A stretch of 64,000 bases of DNA from CAZYTX01 sp964650485 (GTDB taxonomy: Bacteria > RBG-13-61-14 > DATKZS01): contig CAZYTX010000012.1 in NCBI GenBank assembly GCA_964650485.1, forward strand, positions 12,381 to 76,380, read 5' to 3'. Below the pieces are notes generated by a model that did no database searches, was not told where the DNA came from, and saw nothing but the letters and a program-made list of their open reading frames with translations. The position numbers and the translations under genes were made by a program. Of the stretch, positions 56,547 through 64,000 are shown one piece after another. Position 1 is the stretch's first letter. Each line of letters begins with the position of its first letter.

Positions 56547-58733
56547 ATGGCTGCACCTGATGCCAGTTCGAATTCCGCGCTCCTTGCAATAGGCAGGGGG
56601 TTGTCGCTTTCCGCCTGGTTTGGTCTTCTGATCGGTCTTTCCGAGTTCATAACACTGGTGCTGGCGGCTTCGATCCTGCAGATGAAGAGCGCTCCCCTGG
56701 GTATTGACGTGTCCATTTTCGGCTGGCTTTACAACCAGAAGAAGAACATATATCTCGAGGTTTTATCTCTGGAGCTCGCGGGCCTCTGCATAGGCGTCGG
56801 CCTGGCTGTTTTGATGTTGCCGGCGCTTCTTTTGAGTGGCAAGTCTGACGCTCGCGAGGAACGCCTGGAACGTCTTTTCTACGCCTTGTTCATATTCGCG
56901 TTCCTGCTGGTCCTGGTCCTGGTGCTCACACTCTGGTCCCTGGTAGTCATCCGCTTCGACCCGGGCCGCTCCTGGCCTTTTGTGGCGGCTGTTTGCGGGG
57001 GAAGCCTGGCCTTTGCTGTCCTGGTGTCGTATTTGAGTTTCTATCTCCTTTCCAAGAACCCTCGTCCCGGGACCTACTGGATACAGGCGAGTTTTATTAT
57101 AGGGGCATGCGCTTTCCTCGCCTCCTTGGGCCGCGGGCTCGCAATCCTGCCCGGGGAGAGCAGGCTGTTCCCGGGTGCTCTGCTGGCCGGTCTGGTGGTT
57201 GCCTGTGTCCCGATTTTTTACTGGCTCATGATGAAGGCGCTCTCGCGGTCAAGGGTGAGGCCGCTGTTCAGGTGGTTTGCAACAGGGATAAGCATCGCAG
57301 CCGCGGCCCTGCTGGCAATCGGCTTCTCCGGGGTTTACCGCCCGCCCGGTGTCACCGAGCCGCAGCCTGGAAAGCCCAACTTCATCCTCATAGTCCTGGA
57401 CACGGTGCGCGCGGACCGCCTCTCCCTGTTCGGCCATCATCGCAACACCTCGCCGGTGCTGGAGGAACTGGCCCGGGAGGGGGTGCTTTTCACCAGGGCA
57501 TTCGCAACCGCGCCCTGGACCATACCCTCGCACGCCAGCTTCTTCACCGGGCTTCATCCTGGCAGGCACCTTTGCACCCACGAGCGGCTGTGGCTCGACA
57601 AGGACCACCTCACCCTGGCCGAGTGGCTGAGGGCTAGGGGATACGTCACCCTGGGCTACTCCAATAACCCCCTGGTGGGCAAGCTGAGCATGATGGACCA
57701 GGGGTTCAATCGGTTCGTGGAAGGGTGGCGCATGGACCAGTCAATGTTCATGGCCGCGGGCGCGGTGCAACTTTTGTATCCCGGGCTGTTCCCATCGGAC
57801 CACGGCGCACAAAGCACCAGGGCCACTATAAAGAGGTGGCTTTCAGACCTTGCAGAGTCGGGCTCGCCCTTTTTCATGTTCATCAACTACATGGAGGCCC
57901 ACCCGCCCCTGCCGCGCATGAAGCAGGCTTTCGCTTTCTTCGAGTCCGAGGATGACGCGCGAGAGCGGCTTGCCAGGATTAAAGGAGATTTCAATGCCAG
58001 GTACGCGGGCGTGGCAAACATGGACAGGGACATGACCGAGGCCATCTCCGCGCTTTACGACGGCGAGGTCCGCTACATGGACGCGGAGGTGGGAAAGATA
58101 CTGGATGCCCTGGAGTCGAACGGCCTGTCCGAGAGCACCGCGGTCATGGTCATCTCGGACCACGGCGAGATGATGGGCGAGCACGGGACGTGGGGGCACG
58201 TGCGCACCCTGTATCACGAGCTGTTGTGGGTGCCGGTGGTTATCCGGTACCCCGGGGGGCTGCCGGCCGGGGAGCGTGTTACCGAGCCAATGAGCCTCCG
58301 CGAGCTCCCGGCCATGGTCATGGCCCTGGAGAATGGAGGAGGATATGAGGGCCTGGTCCGGGCTGCCGCGACCGGGGCCCGCGAGTATGGCGGGCTGATA
58401 GCCGAGGTTGAGAGGCCGGTCAACTTTATAAATCTTGTTAAAAGCCGCTACCCGGGTAAGGACACCTCGCCCCTGGACCGGAGGCAGAAGGCTCTAATAG
58501 CCTTTCCCTGGAAGGCCATATGGGACTCCAAGGGCGGGGACGCACTCTACAACCTGGAGACGGACCCGAAAGAGTCCAAGAACATGATGAGCTCGCGGTT
58601 CGACACCTACCGCGAGCTGGCGGCACGGATAGAGCGCTACCGCGAGGGCCTGGTGAAAAAGCAGCCGGCGCCACTGCCGCCCATGGACCGGGAGACAAGG
58701 GAGAAGCTGAAGGCCCTCGGTTACCTGCCCTAG
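56547..58733 (+). CDS. membrane sulfatase/alkaline-phosphatase-superfamily enzyme
   Basis: A 728-aa protein with seven or so N-terminal membrane helices (residues 20-270), then an external catalytic domain from about residue 275. Metal and catalytic motifs: FILIVLDTVRADRLSLFGHH, then TAPWTIPSHASFFTGLHPG, and MVISDHGEMMGEHGTWGH. The position of the sulfatase formylglycine Cys is Thr in WTIPSH, so it is not a maturase-dependent sulfatase; a phosphatase, phosphodiesterase or phosphoethanolamine/phosphoglycerol transferase role on surface polymers is more likely. Family is confident; substrate is unknown. A C-terminal LRELAARIERYREGL-like helix closes the protein. Confidence 0.88.
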   Translation: MAAPDASSNSALLAIGRGLSLSAWFGLLIGLSEFITLVLAASILQMKSAPLGIDVSIFGWLYNQKKNIYLEVLSLELAGLCIGVGLAVLMLPALLLSGKSDAREERLERLFYALFIFAFLLVLVLVLTLWSLVVIRFDPGRSWPFVAAVCGGSLAFAVLVSYLSFYLLSKNPRPGTYWIQASFIIGACAFLASLGRGLAILPGESRLFPGALLAGLVVACVPIFYWLMMKALSRSRVRPLFRWFATGISIAAAALLAIGFSGVYRPPGVTEPQPGKPNFILIVLDTVRADRLSLFGHHRNTSPVLEELAREGVLFTRAFATAPWTIPSHASFFTGLHPGRHLCTHERLWLDKDHLTLAEWLRARGYVTLGYSNNPLVGKLSMMDQGFNRFVEGWRMDQSMFMAAGAVQLLYPGLFPSDHGAQSTRATIKRWLSDLAESGSPFFMFINYMEAHPPLPRMKQAFAFFESEDDARERLARIKGDFNARYAGVANMDRDMTEAISALYDGEVRYMDAEVGKILDALESNGLSESTAVMVISDHGEMMGEHGTWGHVRTLYHELLWVPVVIRYPGGLPAGERVTEPMSLRELPAMVMALENGGGYEGLVRAAATGAREYGGLIAEVERPVNFINLVKSRYPGKDTSPLDRRQKALIAFPWKAIWDSKGGDALYNLETDPKESKNMMSSRFDTYRELAARIERYREGLVKKQPAPLPPMDRETREKLKALGYLP

Positions 58734-58979
58734 TGTAAACGCCAAGTCACAATGAATAAAAACAAATACAGGTTACGCGTTGCGACTTTGCGCCGCTTGC
58801 CTGTCCTGCGGACGCAGACAGGGCAGGCGGGCAAGGGGGCCGAGATCGCCAAGGGAAAAGAAGGGTTGGAGGCTTTAGAAGCGGGTTAAAAGCAAAGATG
58901 AAGAAAGAGCTTTCCAAAACTCTGTGCTCTCCTTGCCTGCCGTAGCGTGGTACGCCACGGCGCAGGCAGGTGTGGCGCT

Positions 58980-59073
58980 GTGGTTTTTAGACCTGCTCGC
59001 TGCGCTCGCCCACACAGCTTGCTGTGTGGGTTACCCGTTAAATCTCCGCTCGTTTCAGGGCGGAGCCGGTGCC
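58980..59073 (+). repeat. dispersed ~90-base repeat, copy 2
   Basis: Same order as copy 1 (47111-47201): GTGGTTTTTAGACCTGCTCG, the ACACAGCTTGCTGTGTG hairpin and CGTTTCAGGGCGGAGCCGG. It differs by a few substitutions and has six extra bases (AATCTC region) before the last part. Confidence 0.75.
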
Positions 59074-59277
59074 TTATTCACGGCTCGACCTTTTCTCCAA
59101 GGGCGAGGTCAAGCAGGGAGTTCTTGAGGTGCTCTCGGACATGATCGTGAACTATGCCGCGGCGGTTACGTGGCGGGGTATTACGAGGACAACGATTCCA
59201 TCGGGCTCATGCCCTGGGTGCAGGAGTGGGCCTGCCAGGAGTTTGCGAGTTACGGGGTGAGGAGAAACTGGGAGTGA
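59074..59277 (+). pseudogene. frameshifted 3' remnant of an unknown gene
   Basis: One frame reads RLDLFSKGEVKQGVLEVLSD and MIVNY (59081-59156); the next frame continues GGYVAGYYEDNDSIGLMPWV and ends with WACQEFASYGVRRNWE and a stop at 59275-59277. Both parts look like normal protein, so the 3' end of a gene survives with one frameshift near 59157-59165, while its 5' part has been replaced by the 90-base repeat. The family is not recognised. Confidence 0.5.
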
Positions 59278-59316
59278 ATCTCAACCGGAAACACTGGTCA
59301 TTCAGGCGATCAGGCC

Positions 59317-59769
59317 TCAAACGGCCTGTGAATCCGAGCTTTCCTGATCTCTCACGTATCGGTAATAGCTCAAGACCTTCTTCATCTTGCCCTTGTCCTT
59401 GAAAAGGTCCCTTATGAGGCTGCCGAACTCCCTGCTCTCGGGAGTGCCCATGCAGACAATATATGCCGCGGCAGCGTTTATCAGTTCCTTCTCCGTCATC
59501 CCCCGGGGGGACTCCATCAGCAATCTCAGCTCATCCTTGGAGGAGGGGGACCACAGGTTGTCTTTTCCGGTCAGAAGCCATTCCATGCTTTTCCCGGAAT
59601 GCTTTGCGATTCGAAGCATGATGCGGGGAGTGGGTATCTCCTTGTTGGCTTCATACCTGCTCACCATTGCCTGCCTTATGCCCAGGAATTCTGCAAAGAC
59701 CATCTGTGTCGAGTCGCCCCGGATCTGGCGAATCCTTTCACCTATTGTTTTTGGAGTGCTCTTAGCCAT
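59317..59769 (-). CDS. XRE-family helix-turn-helix regulator
   Basis: A 150-aa DNA-binding protein. The helix-turn-helix covers residues 8-65: IGERIRQIRGDSTQMVFAEF, LGIRQAMVSRYEANKEIPTP and RIMLRIAKHSGKSMEWLLTG, the Cro/CI-type fold. The C-terminal half (ELRLLMESPRGMTEKELINA, SLIRDLFKDKGKMKKVLSYY) is helical and may be an oligomerisation or effector module; similar proteins occur in phage and in free-standing regulators. ATG at 59769 with GAGAGG is preferred to the GTG just before it. A 10-base palindrome TTGCATGCAA lies 30 bases upstream. Its targets are unknown; it flanks the repeat region and the tRNA gene. Confidence 0.9.
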   Translation of the reverse strand: MAKSTPKTIGERIRQIRGDSTQMVFAEFLGIRQAMVSRYEANKEIPTPRIMLRIAKHSGKSMEWLLTGKDNLWSPSSKDELRLLMESPRGMTEKELINAAAAYIVCMGTPESREFGSLIRDLFKDKGKMKKVLSYYRYVRDQESSDSQAV

Positions 59770-59798
59770 CACGTACCTCTCTGGAAAAGTTATCTACA

Positions 59799-59808
59799 TT
59801 GCATGCAA
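59799..59808. promoter_or_regulatory. palindrome upstream of XRE gene, possible operator
   Basis: TTGCATGCAA is a perfect palindrome 30 bases before the XRE start codon (59769, minus strand). It is next to the likely -10 (TATAAG on the minus strand, near 59820), a usual place for autoregulation by such proteins. Confidence 0.4.
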
Positions 59809-59917
59809 AGCGCTCTCGCTTATAACAGCTAAAATAACGGAATACCGACATGGATTAATTCTATCAAAAGTCTCACTAAAAATAAAGAGGATGCTTGCAA
59901 CGGGTCCCTGTTATCGG

Positions 59918-59993
59918 TGGAGCCGGCGGGCGGATTCGAACCGTCGGCCTGCTGATTACGAATCAGCTGCTCTACCTGCTGAGCTACGCCGGC
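59918..59993 (-). tRNA. tRNA-Thr (anticodon CGU)
   Basis: Read on the minus strand, the 76-base gene folds as a cloverleaf: acceptor GCCGGCG / CGCCGGC, D-arm TAGCTCAGCAGGTAGAGCA, anticodon stem GCTGA / TCAGC enclosing the loop TTCGTAA (anticodon CGU, Thr codon ACG), T-loop GGTTCGAATCC, discriminator T and encoded CCA (59918-59920). The T-stem has one mismatch. It stands alone between the XRE gene and the glycosyltransferase. Confidence 0.93.
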
Positions 59994-60125
59994 GCCGGCA
60001 CGTGCCGATGATCAAAAAAGGATAATAATCTAAAACACGCCTCTTGTCAATCCACCCTTATTTTTAGCAGTGAACCGGGAAAAACGCATTTTGTCATGCG
60101 CATGATGTGGCTTACTATGTAGGAG

Positions 60126-61754
60126 ATGAGCGCATGGAGAGGAATATCATCCCGGAGCGTGGCCCTCCTGATAGTGCTCTTTTTCGTGCTGGACCGGGCC
60201 ATGAGCATAGGCGTTTTCCTTCCCGGCTTCTGCGTGGAGGACGAGCGCAGCATCATGCAGGGCAGCGTGAAGATGGTGAGGGAGGCCACACTTGACCCTG
60301 GCACCCACAAGTACCCCCAGCTCTCCTATCTTATCACCGCTGGTGTTTACGGCGCGGCCTACCTGGGCGCCAACCTGACCGCCCTGCCCGGGTTCGAGAG
60401 CCTGGAGTCATTCTCCTGGCACCGCTCGCACTATCATTTCTCATTCGTTGAGTCCATAGTCTTTGGCAGGCTTATATCAGTGGTGCTGGGCGCTATTGCC
60501 ATCTGGCTCCTGTTTTCTCTTGCCCGCCGCGAGTTCGGAGAGCTGCACGCGCTTGTGGCGGCATTCCTCCTCGCCACTACGCCCTCGTTCCTGTTTTCCA
60601 CCCAGCTTCTGAAGAACGACGTGCTGGTGGCAGTGGGCGTGCTCCTCACGCTGCACGCCAGCATGCGCATCATGGACAGGGGCGCTCTCGCTGACTACCT
60701 CCTGGCCGGGGCCGCAGTGGGCTTCTGCCTTGCGGCCAAGCACCATTTGCCCGCGGTTGCGCCTGTGCTCTTCGCCCACTTCTTCCGGCGGCGGGACCTC
60801 GGCTGGAGGGCGTTCTTTAGGCCCGAGTGGCTGTTGATCGTGCCCGCCTGTGTATTGGCCTTTGCCATACTCTCTCCCTGGACCTGGCTGGACCTCCAAG
60901 GGGCGATCAACCAGGGCAGTATCGAGTGGGCATTGCAGAACGAGCTCAACCCCCTGCTCAGGCGTTCAACCGAGCACTGGTGGCAGGCCCCGGTGCTCTT
61001 CCAGTTCTCGTCGGCCCTGCCGCTGGCACTGGGCATACCCCTGTTTGCGCTAATGCTGTGGGGGGCCTTTGGCAAGACCCCCCTTACTTCACACCGAAAG
61101 ATTATCATCTGGTCATACCCCGCTGCTTTTCTGGCTTTCATGATCTCGATGAGCGAGCTGGGCGTGCCGCACCTCTATGCTCCGGCCGTTCCATTTTTCG
61201 CGCTGCTGGCGGCCTGCGCGGCTGCGCCCTGGCTGGACTCGGAGAGCGGGAAAAGACGCGCTGGAGCGGTGGTCCTGGTGGCTGCAGTGGCCATATATAA
61301 CCTGTGGATGTTCCACGGGTTCACCGAGGTGGAGGACAGGGTGCTTCAAGAGCCAATAAGCGCCATGGAAAGGACGCACGAGCCGGGCCGGGTTGACCTC
61401 GCGTTCGTGCCCTACTTCCCAAACCCTGATATGCGCAGGTCAGTTCGGTTCGCTCCCCAGTTCATGCTCTCGGAAAAGCTGCTGGAAAAGGCCGGGCCGG
61501 ACCGCCTTCTCATACACCACGCATATTTCCACTCTTTCCTGGACAACACAGAGCTGCTTGACAACCCCATGGTAAAGCGCACCATACTCTTTTACATGGA
61601 GCTCCGGGCGGGGAAAACCCCGTACAGGGAAGTCGACCGCTGGACAGGGAACATACCCACCGGAGGGATCTACCAGGCGTTGATCCCGGACCTGAAAGGG
61701 CTGAAAACGAGCATATACAGCCTGGAGCAGAGTAATATTACCCCGCCCGGCTGA
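60126..61754 (+). CDS. ArnT/PMT-like membrane glycosyltransferase (GT-C)
   Basis: A 542-aa inner-membrane protein with about 10-12 helices. The first external loop has the acidic motif EDERSIMQGSVKMVREATLD, followed by HKYPQLSYLITAGVYGAAYL, as in PMT/ArnT-like transferases that use polyprenyl-phosphate sugars. Further helices include ALVAAFLLATTPSFLFSTQL and LVIPACVLAFAILSPWTWLD. A soluble C-terminal part (about 400-542, VDLAFVPYFPNPDMRRSV) is less conserved. Donor and acceptor are unknown. The ATG is the only plausible start near the open frame, although a GGAG is unusually close. No partner genes adjoin it. Confidence 0.85.
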   Translation: MSAWRGISSRSVALLIVLFFVLDRAMSIGVFLPGFCVEDERSIMQGSVKMVREATLDPGTHKYPQLSYLITAGVYGAAYLGANLTALPGFESLESFSWHRSHYHFSFVESIVFGRLISVVLGAIAIWLLFSLARREFGELHALVAAFLLATTPSFLFSTQLLKNDVLVAVGVLLTLHASMRIMDRGALADYLLAGAAVGFCLAAKHHLPAVAPVLFAHFFRRRDLGWRAFFRPEWLLIVPACVLAFAILSPWTWLDLQGAINQGSIEWALQNELNPLLRRSTEHWWQAPVLFQFSSALPLALGIPLFALMLWGAFGKTPLTSHRKIIIWSYPAAFLAFMISMSELGVPHLYAPAVPFFALLAACAAAPWLDSESGKRRAGAVVLVAAVAIYNLWMFHGFTEVEDRVLQEPISAMERTHEPGRVDLAFVPYFPNPDMRRSVRFAPQFMLSEKLLEKAGPDRLLIHHAYFHSFLDNTELLDNPMVKRTILFYMELRAGKTPYREVDRWTGNIPTGGIYQALIPDLKGLKTSIYSLEQSNITPPG

Positions 61755-61832
61755 GTTTTAGCCTTTGAAAAAAATCTCAGCAAAAGATATGATGCGATAT
61801 ACGCGTACACTTAGAGCAAGGGAGGCCTTGTT

Positions 61833-63332
61833 TTGGGCTTTGTTATAGGCATTGACGTGGGCACCTCCGGGACCAAGGGCTTGTTGGTTTCCGAGGATGG
61901 AAAGACCGCTGGCTCGGCCACCATCGAGTATGGCATGGCCACTCCTCATCCGGGCTGGGCCGAGCAGGACCCGGAGCAGTGGTGGCAAGCGGCCGCCGGT
62001 GTGATAAAGCGGCTGTTAAAGGAATCCGGCGCAGAACCTGGGGAAGTGAAAGGCATCGGGCTTACAGGGCAGATGCACAGCTCGGTTTTTTTGGACAGGA
62101 ATTTCCAGGTGATAAGGCCCGCGCTCTTGTGGTGCGACCAGCGCACCAGCGATGAGGTTGACCTCATTACGGAGACGGTGGGGTTCGAGCGGCTGGTCGA
62201 GCTTACAGCCAACCGGGCCCTCACCGGGTTCACCGCGCCCAAGGTTCTGTGGCTTAAAGACAAGGAGCCGGAAAGCTACAAGCGGCTTAATTATCTCCTG
62301 CTGGCAAAGGACTACGTGCGCTTCAGGCTTACCGGCGAAAGGGCAACGGACGTGTCCGACGCCTCGGGCATGCTGCTGTTCGAGGTGGCCGGGCGTGCAT
62401 GGTCACAAGAGCTTCTACGCATCCTGGACATAGACCCCGGGATTTTGCCCATGTGCCATGAATCCCCCGAGATAACCGGTGAGGTGACGGAAGAGGCTGC
62501 CGAACAGACCGGTCTTAAGCCCGGCACCCCGGTGGTTGCCGGAGGAGGGGACCAGGCCGCGGGCGCCGTGGGAAACGGTGTGGTGCGCGAGGGCCCGGTC
62601 CTTATCACCATCGGGACCTCGGGTGTGGCCTTTGCCAGCGCTGAGCGGCCGGTCATTGACCAAGAGGCCAGGCTGCACTCATTCTGCCACGCCAGCCCGG
62701 GCCTGTGGCACACCATGGGTGTAATGCTCTCTGCCGGAGGAGCTCTCCGCTGGCTCAGGGAGACGCTCAGGCAGGCGGTCCCGGACATGGATTACAACTG
62801 GATGGGGGAGATGGCCTCGCAATCCCCTGCCGGGAGCGGGGGGCTGATCTTTCTGCCTTACCTTACCGGCGAGCGGACCCCGATTTTCGACCCCCATGCC
62901 AGGGGCGCCTTTTCGGGCATCAGCCTGAACCACGGGCTGGGCCACCTGGTGCGCGCAATCATGGAGGGCGTGGCCTTCGGCCTCAAGGACTCGGTGTCCC
63001 TGATGGAGGAGGCCGGCACCAGCATGGAAGTTATCTACCTCTCCGGGGGAGGGGCACGCAGTGAGCTGTGGTCGAAGATAGTGGCGAGCGTGCTGGGGCT
63101 TCCCATAAAGAGGCTCTCGGTGGACGAGGGCCCGGCCTTCGGGGCCGCGGTGCTGGCCCTGGTGGGCACGGGCTCTTTTGCAAGCACTTACGAGGCGGCG
63201 GAGCGCACCTTGTCCATAAAGGACGAGATCGAGCCTGACAAGGAATGGGCGGAGGTGTATTCCGGCTCTTTCAAAAGCTTCAAGAGTTTGTATGCGGCCT
63301 TGAAACCAGAGTTCAAGCAAGGGGGTCTGTAG
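61833..63332 (+). CDS. xylB: xylulokinase (FGGY family)
   Basis: A 499-aa FGGY sugar kinase, phosphorylating D-xylulose with ATP. It begins FVIGIDVGTSGTKGLLVSED, has GMATPHPGWAEQDPEQWW and GLTGQMHSSVFLD (substrate loop), ALLWCDQRTSDEVDL, and the second-domain motif VVAGGGDQAAGAVGNGVV with the catalytic Asp. FLPYLTGERTPIFDPHARG and YLSGGGARSELWSKIVAS complete the fold. Xylulose is the best match by motifs, but other ketoses are possible. The start is TTG at 61833, eight bases after GGGAGG. A GHMP kinase gene follows 1 base after the stop, so the two form an operon. Confidence 0.93.
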   Translation: MGFVIGIDVGTSGTKGLLVSEDGKTAGSATIEYGMATPHPGWAEQDPEQWWQAAAGVIKRLLKESGAEPGEVKGIGLTGQMHSSVFLDRNFQVIRPALLWCDQRTSDEVDLITETVGFERLVELTANRALTGFTAPKVLWLKDKEPESYKRLNYLLLAKDYVRFRLTGERATDVSDASGMLLFEVAGRAWSQELLRILDIDPGILPMCHESPEITGEVTEEAAEQTGLKPGTPVVAGGGDQAAGAVGNGVVREGPVLITIGTSGVAFASAERPVIDQEARLHSFCHASPGLWHTMGVMLSAGGALRWLRETLRQAVPDMDYNWMGEMASQSPAGSGGLIFLPYLTGERTPIFDPHARGAFSGISLNHGLGHLVRAIMEGVAFGLKDSVSLMEEAGTSMEVIYLSGGGARSELWSKIVASVLGLPIKRLSVDEGPAFGAAVLALVGTGSFASTYEAAERTLSIKDEIEPDKEWAEVYSGSFKSFKSLYAALKPEFKQGGL

Positions 63333-63333
63333 G

Positions 63334-64000
63334 ATGTTCGAGATAAAGCTGCCTGCTAGGATAAACGTGCTGGGGAACCCCTCGGACGCAAACGAGGGCG
63401 CGCACCAGACCATCTCCGCGGCGGTGAACGTTTGGGGAGGAGTTTCGGTCAAGGAGAGCGAGAAGGCACGCATCCTCATGGAGGGGGCAGACCAGGGGGA
63501 GGACAAGTCACTCGATCTCGGCTCCATCCTAGAGCTGGGCTACGGGGCGGGGTTCGACCTCCAGGCCGCGGCCTTAAAGACATTGAGCACATACAGCCCT
63601 GAGATCGAGACCCTGGCAAGGCACCGGCGCCCCGAGTTCAGCTTCTGGACGGACATACCCAGGCAGAGCGGCCTGGGCGGCTCCACCGTGCTGGTGCTCC
63701 TCACAATGATGGCCCTGGTGCGCTTTTACCAGCTTGACAAGCAGAAACACAACGAGTACGTACTGGGCGAGCTGGCGCAGAGGGCCGAGGAGCTGGAGCT
63801 GGATATAACCTGCGGGTTCGCCGACCGCTACGTGCCCCTGTTCGGAGACTTGGCGTACATTGACTACCGCGGCAAGCTCTTCCACAAGCCCATGAAAGAG
63901 GAGCCGTACTGCACCTATGAGAAGCTGGGCAGGTGGGTGGACACATTCCCCCTGGTGATGTGCTCGACCGGGTTGCAGCATGACTCCGGGGACGTGCACA
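63334..64000 (+). CDS. GHMP-family sugar kinase, C-terminus outside window
   Basis: Begins at ATG 63334, 1 base after the xylulokinase stop, and runs off the window after about 222 codons. It starts MFEIKLPARINVLGNPSDAN, the first GHMP motif, and the glycine-rich ATP loop is in IPRQSGLGGSTVLVLLTM (about residue 112). Next is CGFADRYVPLFGDLAYIDYR, resembling glucuronokinase and sugar-1-kinase proteins that phosphorylate the anomeric position. The third motif is out of view. Together with XylB it suggests a pentose or sugar-acid pathway; exact substrate is unknown. Confidence 0.85.
   Translation, partial: MFEIKLPARINVLGNPSDANEGAHQTISAAVNVWGGVSVKESEKARILMEGADQGEDKSLDLGSILELGYGAGFDLQAAALKTLSTYSPEIETLARHRRPEFSFWTDIPRQSGLGGSTVLVLLTMMALVRFYQLDKQKHNEYVLGELAQRAEELELDITCGFADRYVPLFGDLAYIDYRGKLFHKPMKEEPYCTYEKLGRWVDTFPLVMCSTGLQHDSGDVH

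Larger units (their letters stand above)
58734..59316. other. 583-base region of repeats and gene debris
   Basis: Contains two GC-rich imperfect palindromes (about 58797-58838, CTTGCCTGTCCTG...GGCAGGCGGGCAAG; about 58931-58970, GCCTGCC...GGCAGG), copy 2 of the 90-base repeat (58980-59073) and the remnant of a protein gene (59074-59277). No intact gene is visible. Confidence 0.65.

Noticed and set aside
59918..59993. Integrated island at the tRNA-Thr gene
   Set aside because: No integrase gene and no second copy of the tRNA 3' end could be found within the window.
59387..60025. Plus-strand open frame spanning the XRE gene and tRNA
   Set aside because: It runs antisense through both the regulator and the tRNA-Thr and has no independent support.

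Overview
This 64 kb window is bacterial chromosome: GC-rich and densely coded, with many same-strand gene runs and a Gram-negative envelope (TolC/RND efflux, an Omp85-like outer-membrane barrel, lipoproteins). Several traits suggest an anaerobic, deltaproteobacterial-type lineage, though no taxon can be fixed by eye: an NrpR-type (DUF128) nitrogen regulator beside an archaeal-type single-domain glutamate synthase, DUF362, AMMECR1, holB followed by a PSP1/RicT gene, and a free-standing biotin-dependent carboxyltransferase. Use of AGG (Arg) and ATA (Ile) codons appears high for such GC-rich DNA.

Layout. 1-5200 (minus): five tightly packed genes, in transcription order a glycosyltransferase, two SGNH hydrolases, enolase and mtnA (cut by the window edge). 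5454-11703 (plus): TetR regulator, TolC-type channel, periplasmic adaptor and RND pump, ending at a terminator hairpin. 11807-16451: a secreted protein of unknown role, a frameshifted pseudogene, an MCP-like membrane protein and a GltS-type symporter. 16609-23131: YfhO-type membrane protein, DUF362 protein, a MITE-like palindromic insertion, a TMTC-like TPR glycosyltransferase and an alpha/beta hydrolase. 23126-26250: NrpR-like regulator divergent from glutamate synthase, with repeated GGCAA/TTGCC operator-like palindromes between them. 26272-28688: a tandem cyclophilin cluster interrupted by a REP-associated tyrosine transposase (RAYT) element that left only the 3' tail of a third copy. 28879-31523: REC-GGDEF protein, dapA, dapB. 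31603-38619 (minus): LysE exporter, two peptide-type ABC permeases, then an outer-membrane barrel, a TPR protein and an EamA-type permease, possibly one envelope-spanning unit. 38730-46545 (plus): acyl-CoA dehydrogenase, a frameshifted membrane protein, a small unknown, AMMECR1, holB, PSP1/RicT, GH92 mannosidase. 46546-47403 is a gene-free patchwork of palindromic repeats. 47404-53118: iron-type alcohol dehydrogenase and two multi-domain signalling kinases. 53153-58733: zinc-ribbon protein, biotin carboxyltransferase with a small partner gene, DUF523, membrane sulfatase-fold enzyme. 58734-60125: second repeat-rich area with a gene remnant, an XRE regulator and tRNA-Thr(CGU). 60126-64000: GT-C glycosyltransferase, xylulokinase and a GHMP kinase cut by the window edge.

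The most notable items are: (i) the putative NrpR/glutamate synthase regulon with visible operators, one overlapping the glutamate synthase promoter; (ii) the RAYT element with inverted REP-like flanks inside a duplicated cyclophilin cluster, where the surviving lipoprotein copy lacks the catalytic Arg; (iii) the barrel-TPR-permease cassette, with a decayed paralogue of the barrel protein's N-terminal domain elsewhere in the window; and (iv) several families of small dispersed palindromes in the intergenic gaps. No CRISPR array, prophage, rRNA or recognisable defence system was seen.
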